From: Thermoanaerobacterales bacterium
GTDB lineage: Bacteria; Bacillota; Thermosediminibacteria; Thermosediminibacterales; Tepidanaerobacteraceae
Reading direction: 5' to 3'
Assembly: GCA_012841995.1 (NCBI GenBank)
Contig: DUTQ01000178.1
Coordinates: forward strand, 1 to 5,092
DNA length: 5,092 nt
The position numbers and the translations under genes were made by a program. Under the pieces are notes generated by a model, which saw nothing but the letters and a program-made list of their open reading frames with translations, made no database searches and had not been told where the DNA came from. Positions 5,082 to 5,092 of the stretch are shown here, piece by piece (within the stretch, counting starts at the first letter, position 1; every line of letters begins with the position of its first letter).

Positions 5082-5092
5082 TAGTTTGTGAG

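Overview
The window is a compact, AT-rich bacterial housekeeping segment. Gene content and order (cysE-cysS-mrnC, thyX, rlmB, rae1/yacP), strong AAGGAGGT-type ribosome binding sites, and both Mini-III and Rae1 point to a Firmicute. It is most likely a low-GC, anaerobic Clostridia/Thermoanaerobacterales-like organism. The order level is inferred from memory of gene families, not from a search.

Layout. Positions 3-551 (+) hold the C-terminal part of serine O-acetyltransferase (cysE), cut by the window edge. It runs 62 nt into cysteinyl-tRNA synthetase (cysS, 490-1890, +). Mini-ribonuclease III (mrnC, 1922-2329, +) follows. Its end overlaps by 16 nt the end of a convergent, unusually long ThyX-type thymidylate synthase (thyX, 2314-3462, -). 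A noncoding stretch of about 290 nt (3463-3751) separates thyX from the divergent rlmB. It contains the thyX promoter, a large fold-back element, a perfect TATAAT on the + strand, and a terminator-like hairpin with a T8 tract just before rlmB. RlmB (3752-4507, +) is followed, with an ATGA overlap, by the NYN-domain RNase Rae1/YacP (4504-5055, +). The window ends in a good sigma-A-type promoter (5052-5081) aimed at the next gene, which in relatives is often sigH.

Functional logic. CysE makes the cysteine precursor and CysS charges cysteine to tRNA. Mini-III trims 23S rRNA precursor, RlmB 2'-O-methylates 23S rRNA, and Rae1 cleaves mRNA on the ribosome. The region is therefore largely a translation and ribosome-maturation neighbourhood, with ThyX (dTMP synthesis) embedded in it.

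Most notable points. (1) ThyX carries about 160 extra residues just after its RHRX7S flavin/dUMP motif. Part of the insert resembles a decayed LAGLIDADG homing-endonuclease domain, with a Cys where the catalytic acid should be and no recognisable intein splicing blocks. (2) The rlmB leader has a long imperfect hairpin (3568-3656), then two mutually exclusive hairpins, the second followed by T8. This is a riboswitch- or attenuator-like arrangement that I cannot assign to a known class. (3) thyX is inverted relative to its housekeeping neighbours, and the start codon of rlmB is ambiguous.
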